Assembly (NCBI GenBank): GCA_004325065.1
Contig: PITI01000293.1
Location: 1 to 15,254, forward strand
DNA length: 15,254 nt
DNA from: Hamiltosporidium magnivora
Taxonomy: Eukaryota; Microsporidia; Dubosqiidae
Direction of reading: 5' to 3'
Part shown: one piece after another, positions 1 through 10,420 of the stretch
Position numbering within the stretch: position 1 is the first letter of the stretch
Layout: each line of letters opens with the position of its first letter
Notes under the pieces: generated by a model
What the model was told of the DNA's origin: nothing
The model's input: the letters and a program-made list of their open reading frames with translations, nothing else
Databases searched by the model: none
Program-made: the position numbers and the translations under genes

Positions 1-364
1 ATGTCATGAAAACAAATATAACACTTGCCACTGTTTTAAAAAAGATGTGATACTTTTAAATAAAGATTAACATTCCTTAACTTTTATTAGATTAAATCAT
101 TTTTTTTATCAGATAAAAAACAATTTACTTCTTTTGATTAAATTATATAAAAATTCTAATCTTTGTTTTAATCAAAGCCGTTAATTTATTTATTAAAAAA
201 TTATCTCCGTAATAAAAAAATGTTTTATACTCAAACATTCTCAGGTAAAAATATATTCAGATGATAAAATTCTATGGCTTTTCTATTAAATATAAAATTT
301 TGGAATTTTGATGTTTTTCAGGTCTGTTTTCACTTCATAATATAGTCTAACCGACAAAATAAAT
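1..364. other. AT-rich flank, no gene seen
   Basis: No reading frame or RNA gene is recognisable here. The stretch lies just beyond the 3' (C-terminal) end of the LINE relic on the minus strand, so it may contain the element's 3' untranslated tail and the insertion junction. I could not see a clear poly-A tail or target-site duplication. A small perfect palindrome at 102-120 is listed separately. Confidence 0.5.
102..120. repeat. 19-bp palindrome
   Basis: Two 9-base arms, TTTTTTATC and GATAAAAAA, are perfect reverse complements around a single central A. In DNA this rich in A and T such a palindrome can arise by chance. No role is assigned. Confidence 0.6.
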
Positions 365-720
365 AACAAAGAGGCGCTACAGTCCTTTTATAAATCACTG
401 GTTTCTTTAAAGATCTTTCTTGGTTCGTCTCTATTGCGCACAGAATTTATTAAGTCAATAAATTTGGTTTTCTTTGATTTTTTTTCCATTGATCAAAGCA
501 TCTTGTTTCGGTTCACCTGTCTTCTCTTACTTTCAAGAGCAGATCTAAAAATTTTCCTACCAGCGCACACCAAACATCTGTTTGCGTGCCAAAGCAATCA
601 AAGTCACTTTGTTTCACAAGTGGGGGCCTAAATTAGCTTCTTAATGGATCATATATTTCAGGTTTTGTTCATATTCCCCACATTTTATTTTCAATATTGG
701 TCCCTATATTTTCCTAATAT
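365..720 (-). pseudogene. LINE C-terminal domain remnant
   Basis: LINEs of this type carry a C-terminal stretch after the polymerase with a 'RKI.GP..E.G.WR.R.N.ELY.LY' signature and a tail resembling 'DR..WR.IV.EA....CSA'. Here the minus strand reads KDIRKI, a stop, then GPILKIKCGEYEQNLKYMI (about 715-645). Further on come an arginine/lysine-rich patch (SKRRQVNRNK, near 520) and finally NRDEPRKIFKETSDL, a stop, and KDCSAS (about 430-370). The match in order and spacing places the protein's C terminus close to 365. Several stops lie within it. Confidence 0.65.
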
Positions 721-1009
721 CTTTTGCAAGGCCCCGTATATTTGAATCATCACCAATGTTTGGAAGCATACGCCCAGTAAATCTTATAATTGTCCTAGAT
801 ATTTTCATTTTCGCATGTAGATTTTATAGATTTGACTTTAGTATGTGTCGAATAGTTAGATGAATCCTATTTCCTATTATATTAGGCTTTAAGTCCAAGA
901 GAATTTTCATTATCTACTTGCATAAGCATCCCTGGTGTTTAGAGCTCGATACTCTTTTAACTATACATTAATCGATTTTTAAAGCATTTCCCAAGCGGTC
1001 CTATTTTTA

Positions 1010-1760
1010 AAACATTACCATATTTTTTTCTTGCTTTTAATTATCTTAAGTTCGTGTGTTTTTTATTTCGCCGCAACTGCTTTAAAAGTGAATTCAATAT
1101 CTTCTGCATTCCTTCCTGGTACATCTAAGTCTTCTGAATTTTCTACGTATCGTGTGATGTAGTTAGATTTGTATAACCTTTATTTTTTGCCAACTGACGT
1201 ATCATTGTATCTAAATTAGATAGAATACTTTTAGAGATATTGAATCGCTTTGTCTTGGCTCGATATTAATACGAAAATTAGTGGCTACATTACTTGTTGA
1301 CCATATTTTTTTTCTATCAAAGTCGTTTAATGAAACTAATAATTTTATGAGATTTATCAAGTTTTCGCTTGTTTTATAAAATAATTTCCAGAAAATGCTT
1401 TCTGTGCTTGCTTCAGTGTTCAAAAAAATGATTTGTCGAAATATCGTGTTCTTAGCATATTACGAGCATCATTCTAATAAAAGATTTAGAGCTATAGATC
1501 TGCCTCTTCTGAATCCGTATTGATGATATTTAAACGCCCTTTATGTGAATGGATTTATTATTTTGCAGATTTCTAAAAAATATGTAACCGTTTGGCACAG
1601 GAGATATTCCTATATAGTTAGAGCCATGTCGCTTACTCGTTTTTATGAAAAAAGATATTGGATTTACACCTGATTCATTAAGTCTATTTTTTTATACCAA
1701 TATATGTTTGAAGAGTTATTGACGTTTATCTCATAATATTTTCTTAAAATTATACTTTCT
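1010..1760 (-). pseudogene. LINE reverse transcriptase domain remnant
   Basis: The polymerase blocks of a non-LTR reverse transcriptase appear in order on the minus strand. FIKTSKRHGSNYIGISPVP (about 1648-1590) matches 'P..KKGD...NYRGISL'. QYGFRRGRSIAL (from 1522) matches 'Q.GFR.GRST'. A 70-codon open stretch at 1423-1211 carries NFRINIEPRQSDSISLKVF, matching 'F.I..GVRQGDSLSP.LFN'. NSEDLDVPGRNAEDIEFTF (1140-1085) matches 'YADDIDIIGR....E..F'. The catalytic YADD box now reads NSED, so one of the two metal-binding aspartates is replaced and the domain could not polymerise even if the frame were open. In-frame stops and a frameshift between the NYIGIS and QYGFRRG blocks confirm decay. Confidence 0.8.
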
Positions 1761-2524
1761 CCTCTGTGATCCAATATTCACCAGGCGCATAAGATTATTT
1801 TGACTCATTCTGCTATTTGGTGTCTTTGCATGTGTTGCTTCCGACGTAGCTGTTTCTTTCTCTTCAATATGATCATTATTTCTTTCATAAACGTTTCTCT
1901 TCTTTTTATTCTAGTTTATATTTGATTTTGGAATCTGAATGATATTCGGATACTTAGCCTATCCAACTACGTCTTTCTTAATTACCTAGGTAAGTATCCG
2001 TCTGTGTTTTCTACCTTGAAATTAAGGGTGTTTAAATTCTACTCTAAGTCTTTATCATTACGTACATTTTAAAAACCACTTTGTCTCTGATATTTTATAT
2101 TTATCAAGTCTTATATTAATCTCTTGCTCTTTATTTTTTCTTAAATATGTCAGGGTTTAGTCCTAGTTAAGCTAGAACCTTGCGTTGTGTTTTCGGTTTT
2201 TTTCTTACCAGTATTATTCCACGCATTCATGGTCATATAAGGTCTCTTCGTTTCATATTTCTTGTATCTTAGTAATGCATCCGATGTTTGTTTGATCGAT
2301 TCGCCAATACTACCCGCTTTTTATTATATATTTTCTGCCATGTACAAGTATTTCGCCGAATATAGATTCAAAAATTAGCAAATTTTCTATATATCCTGTT
2401 CGAAAATCTATCAGACTATGTCCTTGTGATTTGGATTTCCAATTGTCTTCAATATCGCTAAATGTTGTCAAAATTTTACTCTTACTTAAAAAAATCACTT
2501 TATATATCTGTATTTCTATTGCTG

Positions 2525-3180
2525 CGCGCATTTCTACAACTTGTCACATGCCTATAATCTATAAGTTTATTGTCAGTTAGAATATAGGCTTTTCCTATGG
2601 GTAGTAGTGCCAAGTGTATTTGTGTACTTGCTTATAAGGAAATCCACACCGAAACGGTCATATGTTTGCTTAGTCTAAAACCAGGTTATCTTACATAATT
2701 ACTACGAGATTCAAATATAACTTTAACTTTTTATTTTGAGTCGGGTGTATGTTTCTTTCATATTTTTAGGTTAAGATTTTGACATAATTTTTATAACACA
2801 TTGAGATAAATTTCCATATATACTTAGACCTGCCATGAAATCATTCCTTTGAATCATTGTTTAATTCTGCTTTTGGTCATGTCCACATACCACGGCAGTG
2901 CTAAAAAATCTATCTTTTTTCATAATTTAACATATTCTCTTGTTTAAAGGTCTATAGTTTCACCCTGAAATATATTTGTTTTGCCCGTAAAGACTGTTTC
3001 AAATCAATAAATAATATTTATACTGTATAAAACAGAGCATTCTTTTGTTTACAAAATGTTGACTTGCTTCCATCAATGCTTTCGCAGCGCAACGTTATTT
3101 ATATTATTTTTTTTAAGTTCCTGAGTAAGATAAGACGGTGCTCTTGCTCGAGAGAGACCGCCATTCAATGTTTTATATTG
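2525..3180 (-). pseudogene. LINE endonuclease domain remnant (APE/exonuclease-phosphatase fold)
   Basis: In living LINEs this N-terminal domain nicks the target DNA to prime reverse transcription. The remnant begins with the equivalent of the conserved 'WNVRSL.RAGAL..L..EL' start, seen here as TLNGGLSRARAPSYLTQEL. It continues to a counterpart of 'ALQE.RW' in which the catalytic glutamate region reads VALRKH followed by a stop and then W. Near its end are HKYTWHYYP, matching the family's 'HK.TW.SPDG', and LIDYRHVTSCRNAR, matching 'LID.RH..S..DVR'. The GDFNA and SDH catalytic motifs are too eroded to place with confidence; DFLALPWYVDM near 2890 is a possible remnant of GDFNA. At least four in-frame stops and several frame changes show it is dead. 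The motif consensus is from general knowledge, not a search. Confidence 0.65.
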
Positions 3181-5504
3181 CGTATAGTGTTTTTTTCGGG
3201 CTTATATTTCTTTTAAATTTTTGCTTTATGCATTTTGTAGTTTATTTTCGGTTTCGTTACAATACATTTTGCGAGATAAGTTTGTGTAACTTCGCTCAGT
3301 CCTCCAACTTTATTCCAGATTTTCCCCGGAGAGAGTAGGATAGCACAAAATCAGGCATTGGTTTTATATATTTTCTCTATTTTTCATATAGTAATCACCT
3401 TCTCAAATATGCTATTTAATTTTAATATTTTTTACTTTTCAAATTTGATTTAATCGTGAGTTTCGTTTCAAAAGGGATTCAAAAATATCATTGAAAGGTC
3501 AACAAATTTTGAACATCTTCGTAAGTATCCAAAATAAGTGTGTTTTTGTATGTTTTCGAGCTCAATATAGGATATTTTATGGTGCCATCGCTATCATAAA
3601 GTTAATATTAGTTCTCATATCCGACTTCTTGGTCGCGTAAACAATTCGATTTAAACGTTTTTTTGTGTACATTGATTCTATAAAATACTCATTTTTAATA
3701 AAATAGCGATACTTCTTAGTCTAAAAATATTATATTTTACAACTATAAGTTTAAGGTCATCTTATAAGAAATCATATAAAACTACATCCAAAATATAACG
3801 AAATGAAGTTTCCGGCATAGAAATTCTTACTTAATTTCTCGGGTTGAAGCATTTAAGAAAATCTCATTTACCAAATATTTTAACCTCACTAGGTTTGATT
3901 AAATTATTATTAAGTCTAAGAAATAATATCTTAGATTTTCACCGCATTTGTCAATATGTTTGCTTTCAAATATCATTCATATCGATATGTACATATTTAC
4001 GAAATTTCTCCGAATAACAATTTCAATTCTTTCTAGTGTTTATATCAAACATGTAGTGAGACTAAATAGTATTTATTCACAATATTATTTCGTAGATTGA
4101 AGATTTTCCTAAATTTTCTATTCGAATATCCAAATGCGCGTCTTTCTATTTACGGATTGCAATATTTCAGATTTTCTTTCATTCCGAATATTGTTCGATT
4201 TTAGATGTTTCAAAAGCTTTCAATTGAAATGCCTAATATCTAATTTTAAGTATATCCGAGAGTCAAAAAACTAAAATCTCTTGTTGTTTGAATATTATAT
4301 AACCCCTGATTCCTTTATATTTTCTATTTTGTCATATATTTAGTTAGTTATCTTTTCTGATCGTTTAGTTGTTTTATATTTCGAAATATGTTTTAATGTA
4401 ACAAATCTTTTTGCATGTTAACGGGATCTTATTATAATTCTATATTTTGAAGCTTGATACCTGCTAAGTTAAATATCTTTAATTGTTGCAGACAAAAAAC
4501 ATATTTGCGAAAGTAAACATATACTTATAACATAAAGCAATGTAGATGTTGCGAGATGTTCTGTAAAGTATATAAATTTTTATTTTTTTCATGAAGAACA
4601 TGTATATTCTTCTACCCTTAAAACAAACACAGCTTTAGCCTATAAAAGTTCATCGCTGCAAATATTTCGCTTCATATCAGGTGCTTTATATTCCAATTAC
4701 ATAAATTAGTGTCTATTTTGAAGTTGAGTATCCAAATGTATTAAAATCTGTCGTATTACTCTTTAGTTTATTCGCAACCTCGCTTAAAAAGGAATCAACG
4801 TATTGATTTCATCCTAAGGCTTCCTATATACTTAACGTCCGAAAGCCCAACTTGTTTCTATAAATTCGACATTAGAAATTCGAATTTTTGTAAATAATTC
4901 TTTAATTATGTTTTTAAGCTTAGAAAATACAAAAATCCAAGTTCTTTGCCCGAAATGACTATTTTATTTGGAACATAAATAGTATTTGACATAATATCAT
5001 TTAATGACAAGAAAAAAATCATTTAGAAAATTTCTCTTAATACGCTCATATTGTTTCATATTTCTCATAAACCCTATCGCTCAATTTATCTACACAAAAC
5101 ACAAATAAAAAATGACAAAACCATTTCGTATATAAAACCACAGGGAAATGTTCCTAACGGCATAAGAACAATATATTTGATCCATTTATAAAATAGACTC
5201 TTCTGTTAGTTTCAATTCTTTATTTTAGTAATTTTTGATAATTGATATTTTTGTTCTTTTTTTATTTTTCGCAATGCAACAATGTAACAAAGAAATCCCG
5301 TGAAAAATAAAAATGAAAGAAAAACATGTTAATAAAAAGTTTTAAAAATGTAAACTAGTACGATAAATAAAGCATCGCTTCATTTATACCAAGTACCTCC
5401 GAGGTTTTTGGTCTGCGAGCCATATATACTTAGATATGGGGTAGAGAACAGGCCACAGCGCCCTTTTTCTGAGGTAAAGGTGTTTCTGCTATATTAATTA
5501 TTGA
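3181..5504. other. Gene-free, T-rich stretch with minus-strand coding scraps
   Basis: No intact gene is present. The plus strand remains clearly T-rich up to about 5060, the same skew as over the LINE relic, and then becomes A-rich. Short minus-strand pieces look protein-like: YDSDGTIKYPILSSKTYKN at 3598-3430, ERRAFGYSNRKFRKIFNLR near 4150-4060, and VDSFLSEVANKLKSNTTDF near 4805-4720. None is recognised, and in DNA this AT-rich such pieces can occur by chance. They could be the 5' part of the LINE, other dead genes, or nothing. Confidence 0.4.
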
Positions 5505-6065
5505 TATTTGCGAATAATTGATTTCGAGTCTCATAAAGAAGTTTTGAAAGATAAAACGTATCCTAGCGTTGTTTTTAATAATAAACATTTTTTTAAAAAA
5601 ATAAGAAATAATTACAACGATGAGTATAATTTCAATTGTAGGAAAAAAATTTTGAAAACTTTGTTCCGAATCATATCATTAAAGTCAAAGGATATAATGG
5701 GCTTCGATGTCGAACCATTTTTTCATTTATACTTTTGCTATTTACTTCGACTTACAGTCGAAACAAAACATATTTTTATTCGTATATTTTAATGTAAAAG
5801 TAATTGTGGTATATAAAATCGCAAAATTCCGCCAACACTTGATTATCAAGCACCAATACCGTCTATAAACGGATTCTACCGGGCTATTTCAATCATGGAT
5901 GGCAAATTTATCAATAAGAACTGGTTTTGACAGAATGATGGTGAAAAACTTCTCTAGTTCGAATTCGAGCATATTTTTTTCGGTATTTCGTTCAAACGTC
6001 TTGAAAATAACAAAGTATGTTGGTTGTGTTCAAGATAAATAAAAACCATGCCATTGTGCTTTTAA
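5505..6065 (+). pseudogene. Unidentified degenerate reading frame
   Basis: One plus-strand frame is open for 95 codons (5505-5789) and then continues in the same frame to about 6063 through stops at 5790, 5814, 5928, 5955 and 6036. There is no ATG near its beginning; the first in-frame ATG is at about 5696, so the open part is not a normal gene. The later part has a less monotonous composition than its surroundings (for example PPTLDYQAPIPSINGFYRA at about 5829-5885 and FEFEHIFFG near 5960) and keeps the frame without indels, which suggests a once-coding sequence. I do not recognise the family. An open run of this length is only borderline significant in such AT-rich DNA, so a chance frame remains possible. 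Confidence 0.3.
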
Positions 6066-9000
6066 TAATTATATTAATTGCTTTTAATCGTTAGTTTAAA
6101 TATATATAGTCATGTTATGTTAATTTTATCCAAACATGATACCTTCTAACGTTTTCTATAGAAAAATAAAATATCTTGGCTTTTATAACTTTTAGTTTTT
6201 TTTATTAGTTGATTTTAAACTTGAAGTAACGAATTTTTTTTACTCAAAGTTAAGATTGCGTTTTTTCATTTAATTTTTTTCCATGAATTTTGAAGAAATA
6301 TAAAATAGACGTTTAAGAAATAATCGATAAACAAATCAGAAGGTTTAAAAGGAAACATAGTTGCTTTACTTTGTTTTTGAGCTGATCAATATGATAATAT
6401 GTAGATTTTCCGCACAAAACACGTCATTTCTGAACTTACGATATAAAAAGTCAGTAAGGTGTGGAACGCTCTCAAAATTACTTGAAATATACTGGAAGTT
6501 CACGATCAGAAGATATAAGACTTTCAAATGTATCTCAACTCAAGTCAATGTTTAAAGAAAATAATTCTAGGCAGGAAGAGCAATTGAATCTGTTTGATAT
6601 GGGATTATTTTCTAGCAAACCAATGTAAATTGTCCAGACTGCCCAGTAATTAAAGTTTTATCATTTCCAAAGCTTTGGACACTGACATCGAATTTGGTTT
6701 CGTTTGAAACATCATATGAGCTGCCCAAACAGTTGCAAAAAGAGTGTGATACAAGAAAACATTTAATAAATCTTTCTGAATAGACAATCGACTTTACTTG
6801 TTTTATTTGGTCGAGAATGACTCGGAATAAATTTCTAATATAGTTCAAATTATGATTTTATTAATTAATTAATCTAAATTCGAAAGTATATGACGAGCTT
6901 ATAAATTTTCTTAATATTACCTGGACGACTAGTAAAAAAAAAATATTTTTAGGAATTCGAGAAATATATTATAAAGAAAAAATCTTTTAACGAAAAATTT
7001 GAAAGTATACATTAGATCGGGAAAAATATAAATTATTTGTTGCTCTGCAATAAAAAGCTTAAAAAATGACAATTTCACAAAACACTCTATTATACATCAT
7101 AATATCCAAAAAAATCCATTTTGTGTGAAATGTTTAAACTCTTTGAAAGTCTTAAAACATAAATATACGCTTTAACACATTAAAATCCCAGCCTTGTATC
7201 CTCAATAAGTCTGTGAGTACCGCAAAGAAATCGAAGAAAATGTTGCCACAAATTCTGTTGTTTGATAGCTCAGCGTTAAAAATTTGCCAGAGCCTTTTAA
7301 AGCTAGGAAAGTCTTCAAAATACTTTTACATCAAATGAATAAAAATCCTAGTTATTAAGCAATAATGGCAATGTTAGTTGTATTTTGGATTTAATCAAAA
7401 AAGTAATAATGAAGAAAATTCAAAAGTCAAAAGTTAGATGCTGCCTGAATTATACATTTATATTGAATAGTTTCATGGAACACTTGCCTTGTTTTTTTCA
7501 CAAATAAACGAAATTTTACACACGTTTTAGTCCCAGCAAAATATTTTGTAGAAAAAATTAACATTTCTAATTCACTTTTTCATAGAAATCATAGATATTA
7601 TAAATATATTATGATTCTCACTTTTCTAAATTTTATTTATTGTTAATAAAATTTGGTTTTTTCTTGATCGTTTAAAGGCAGATTTAAAACCTTACCTTGT
7701 AACGTAAATTAGGATTAATAAATAGCAATGCAGGGATATTATCAAATATAGGAGTCGAATCAAAATTACATGAATTTTAAAGAGTTTCATCAACGATTCA
7801 ATTATTTTCATTAATTTTTCGAGGGGTTTTTCGCTTTCGGCACTACCACATTATGTGAAGAATTGCTAGTTTGAATAAAATAACAAAAAATAATCAAATA
7901 ACATATAAGCATTTGTGGCAGTTATTCATAATTTCTAATAATAAAGTAGGTCCACATTTCAAGAAATCATTCGTGACAAATCTCAGCCCTTAATCCGATT
8001 AAATATAAAACATTTCAATTATTTTTTGTAACTTCCGTTTTGTTTTTAGTATAAAATATGATCAAAGAATAAAAAACAAAGTTGATAACATTAAAATTTC
8101 TTTGACTTACAAATTAAAGAGATTTTTATAATTGTTAATTCCCTTTAATTTAGATAAAATTTATTAATTTGATTCCTTATCTAAAAAACATCTACTCTAC
8201 AGAAAAAATACTTAGCGAGTCATATCCAGGTAATCACCGACCTGCTACCGCGGGATGAAGACTCTTTCACAATCCTGAAGTAGTAACTGTAAAGGAAAAA
8301 CAAGAATAATTTTCAGGAGTTCCATAAATGGTATTTAATCCAATTTATTTTTTTTTGCAATAGAATATTTCGTGTTTTTCTTACATGAACAGAATAGAGA
8401 AGATAGCTATTTAAAAAAAATCACCTTGAACATAAATTGGGATAATAAATTTATTAAATTCTTGTTTATATTTTTAGACAAATATAAACTACACAAAATC
8501 TTCTATTGTTTCTTAGGAATTTGTTATGAAATAATAGAAAGGTTTCAGGAAACATTAAAACTTTTTCTAAAAATTTAATGTGTATTTTTTTATAGAACTT
8601 AGTTATAGGCCTCAATCGAACCCGAAGGTAATTCCAAGTAAAAGCATAGAACCAAGCTTTGCTCAGTCTGGGTAAGAGACCTGGGTATGGAAGATACAAA
8701 AACAAATCAAATAAAGCGCGTAAATACTAACCAGCAGGCTATACCAGTTAATACAACATTGAATGTCTAGTTAGATTTTTTGTAAGTTGTCGAGATATAT
8801 TTTTATCGGAAGTCTGTCGGCTCGGAAGGTATAGTGTAAATGAGGAGCTATATATATCGAGGGATCCGATATGGATTCCGACCCAAGATTTAACTACTTA
8901 CAACGAACCTTAACGAATCTGGGAAACGAGTTCGCAAATTTATTAAAATTTTACGCCTTTTTAGATGAACTGCTTTTTGGCTTTGGGTATCTTATGGAAC

Positions 9001-9900
9001 CCATGTTGTGTGAAGGCTATATTTAGACTAACCTTGAATTTATTCAATGTCATGAAGACAATATAAGACATGTCACTGATTTACAGAGATGTGCTTAGTT
9101 TAAATAAATTTTTTCTTTGCTTGAATGCCTTGTTACACTTTGTTGTTTTTATCTTGTCGTAAATCGAAATAATATTTTATTGAATTTAATTTGAACTTTA
9201 TAGTATATAAGCGTTTAGAGCTTAACCCCTATTAAAGACCGAAAGAATTTTACTTTATTTTTATTGTCAGTGATTCGCATAGAGAAATAAACGAATATAA
9301 ACAGGAATATAAAAATTTAAGAAAAAAAAAAGAAACGTGTAGGAAAAAACCATTTGCTATTTTAAACAAGACGATAAAAAGTTTCGGAATGTTATATTAA
9401 TTTTGCTAACTTAAAACCATTTTTACCGTTTTTTTACTATTCGATTGTAAAATGGTGGTTATTATCGTATTTCAAAACATTCTCTCTTATTCTGTTTACT
9501 TTATATTTCTTTACCACTAATTAATGATAAAGCAAAACTGAAATTTTCTGTATGCTAAGTAGATGAAACTAAGTTATAAAAAATGTATTTGTGTGTTTTT
9601 TACAAAAAATGCAGTTTAAAAAATTTAGCGGGGAATAGATTAGACTTATAGAAATAATATACATAAGAATTTAAAATTATAGAAATAAGATGTTAAAATA
9701 TGTCAAAAAATAAAAAACTTATAGAATAGATTACAAACTACAAAAAATAAGAAAAAATTTCTAAAATGAATTTAGGATAATAAAAAAATTAACTTGAATT
9801 TGTTCATTCTTTTAACCTCCTTCATTAAATATGGATGTTTTTTTTTACTTTAATCACATGTTTTTAACTATAAATATACCATTTAGCGTACGAAATTAAT
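6066..9900. other. Long AT-rich gene desert
   Basis: Nothing here can be named. The longest open stretches (6361-6552, 6616-6780, 7156-7335 and 8339-8578 on plus; 8466-8705 and 6612-6848 on minus) lack an early ATG or are about as long as chance allows, and none shows a family motif. Slightly more GC-rich islands at 8211-8290, 8600-8700 and 8760-8960 interrupt long A/T runs and could be older gene or transposon debris. The 12-bp palindrome TTAATTAATTAA sits at 6861-6872. No tRNA or rRNA was recognised. Confidence 0.5.
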
Positions 9901-10420
9901 TTAAATATATATTTCGTTGTCAAAAAGCGAGTCAAAGAGATTACGTCGAGTCATGGGAATGTTGTTAAAATCATTTATATAAACGCTTCTATTATAAGCA
10001 AAATTTATAGAAGGGTAATCGGTTTTTATAATTCTTTTGCGAGTGTGCTCATTTCTAAATTTACTTACATATTCCATTCTTCATATCTGTTGAAACTTAG
10101 AATTATAGGAGATGGGTCTATAGATCCAGTGTGGTTTAAACTCAACTAAATTCCGACACTGATTTTCTCATAAATTCTAGACACTCGTTGACAAACAGAT
10201 AGTTTTTAATGTGGTTATCATCGATCCACCTATTTTTAAACTTACCACATATATTTACATAATCTATTGCTGCAGATAATTGCATGCTACTGTAATTTCT
10301 GTTTGTTAAGGCAATTTTTTTATAATGGCAACGTTACAACTCCCATACCTCGTTACAACTATCATTTCAAAATCTTTATAAAAAATAATGGAAATCGTTC
10401 ATAGAATTATTTCTCCGATT
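9901..10420 (-). pseudogene. Unidentified decayed small gene
   Basis: Minus-strand fragments join in order but not in one frame. From about 10420 there is an open piece containing DFEMIVVTRYGSCNVAIIKK. A frame change near 10320 leads to ALTNRNYSSMQLSAAIDYV and on to an ATG-started 47-codon piece (10285-10142). Another frame change near 10160 gives CRNLVEFKPHWIYRPISYNS, then a TGA at 10083-10081. Directly after it, in the same frame, an ATG at 10077 starts a 58-codon open piece ending at the TAA at 9901-9903 (it begins MEYVSKFRNEH and ends LFDNEIYI). The residue mix (D, E, N, R, K, W, H) and lack of homopolymer runs contrast with the flanking DNA. No family is recognised. The 58-codon piece could alternatively be a small gene on its own. 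It lies downstream of, and on the same strand as, the LRR gene. Confidence 0.4.

Larger units (their letters stand above)
365..3180 (-). mobile_element. Decayed non-LTR (LINE) retrotransposon, endonuclease + reverse transcriptase
   Basis: This is a degenerate LINE coding region of about 2.8 kb, read right to left. No single frame stays open, but the three minus-strand frames together give fragments in the correct order for an APE-endonuclease LINE. They are: an endonuclease start near 3180-3010 (LSRARAPSYLTQELKK then NNINNVALR); endonuclease motifs SKHMTVSVW, VHKYTWHYYP and LIDYRHVTSCRNAR at 2690-2525; a linker with KRPYMT and SETKWFLKC at about 2250 and 2075; reverse transcriptase blocks NYIGIS, QYGFRRGRS, RQSDSIS and LDVPGRNAEDIE at 1650-1090; and a C-terminal region with GPILKIK.GEYEQN near 700-650, ending in DCSAS at about 370. 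Dozens of stops and several frameshifts mean it cannot encode an active protein. The exact 5' and 3' ends of the element are not defined. The clade cannot be fixed by eye; the motifs resemble CR1/Jockey/RTE-type LINEs common in arthropods. Confidence 0.8.

Noticed and set aside
3138..3338. 66-codon plus-strand frame
   Set aside because: It lies antisense at the 5' end of the LINE endonuclease remnant, has no ATG at its start, and is rich in F, L and Y as expected of the complement of A-rich coding sequence.
5395..5480. GC-richer stretch considered as a second LINE 3' end or a repeat terminus
   Set aside because: Only a few residues resembled the LINE C terminus and no second copy of the sequence was found in the window.
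6361..7340. One plus-strand frame with several long open runs (6361-6552, 6616-6780, 7156-7335)
   Set aside because: Counting stops across the whole span gives only a modest deficit against expectation for such AT-rich DNA, and no motif is recognisable, so it is not called a pseudogene.
8600..8640. GGGTTCGATTG on the minus strand, resembling a tRNA T-loop / B box
   Set aside because: The flanking bases do not form the five-base T stem and no acceptor, D or anticodon arm fits around it, so it is not called as a tRNA.
8466..8705. 79-codon minus-strand frame containing YPGLLPRLSKAWFYAFTWNY
   Set aside because: It starts at a TTG with a stop shortly upstream, shows no family motif, and overlaps an opposite-strand frame of similar length; both lengths are expected by chance.
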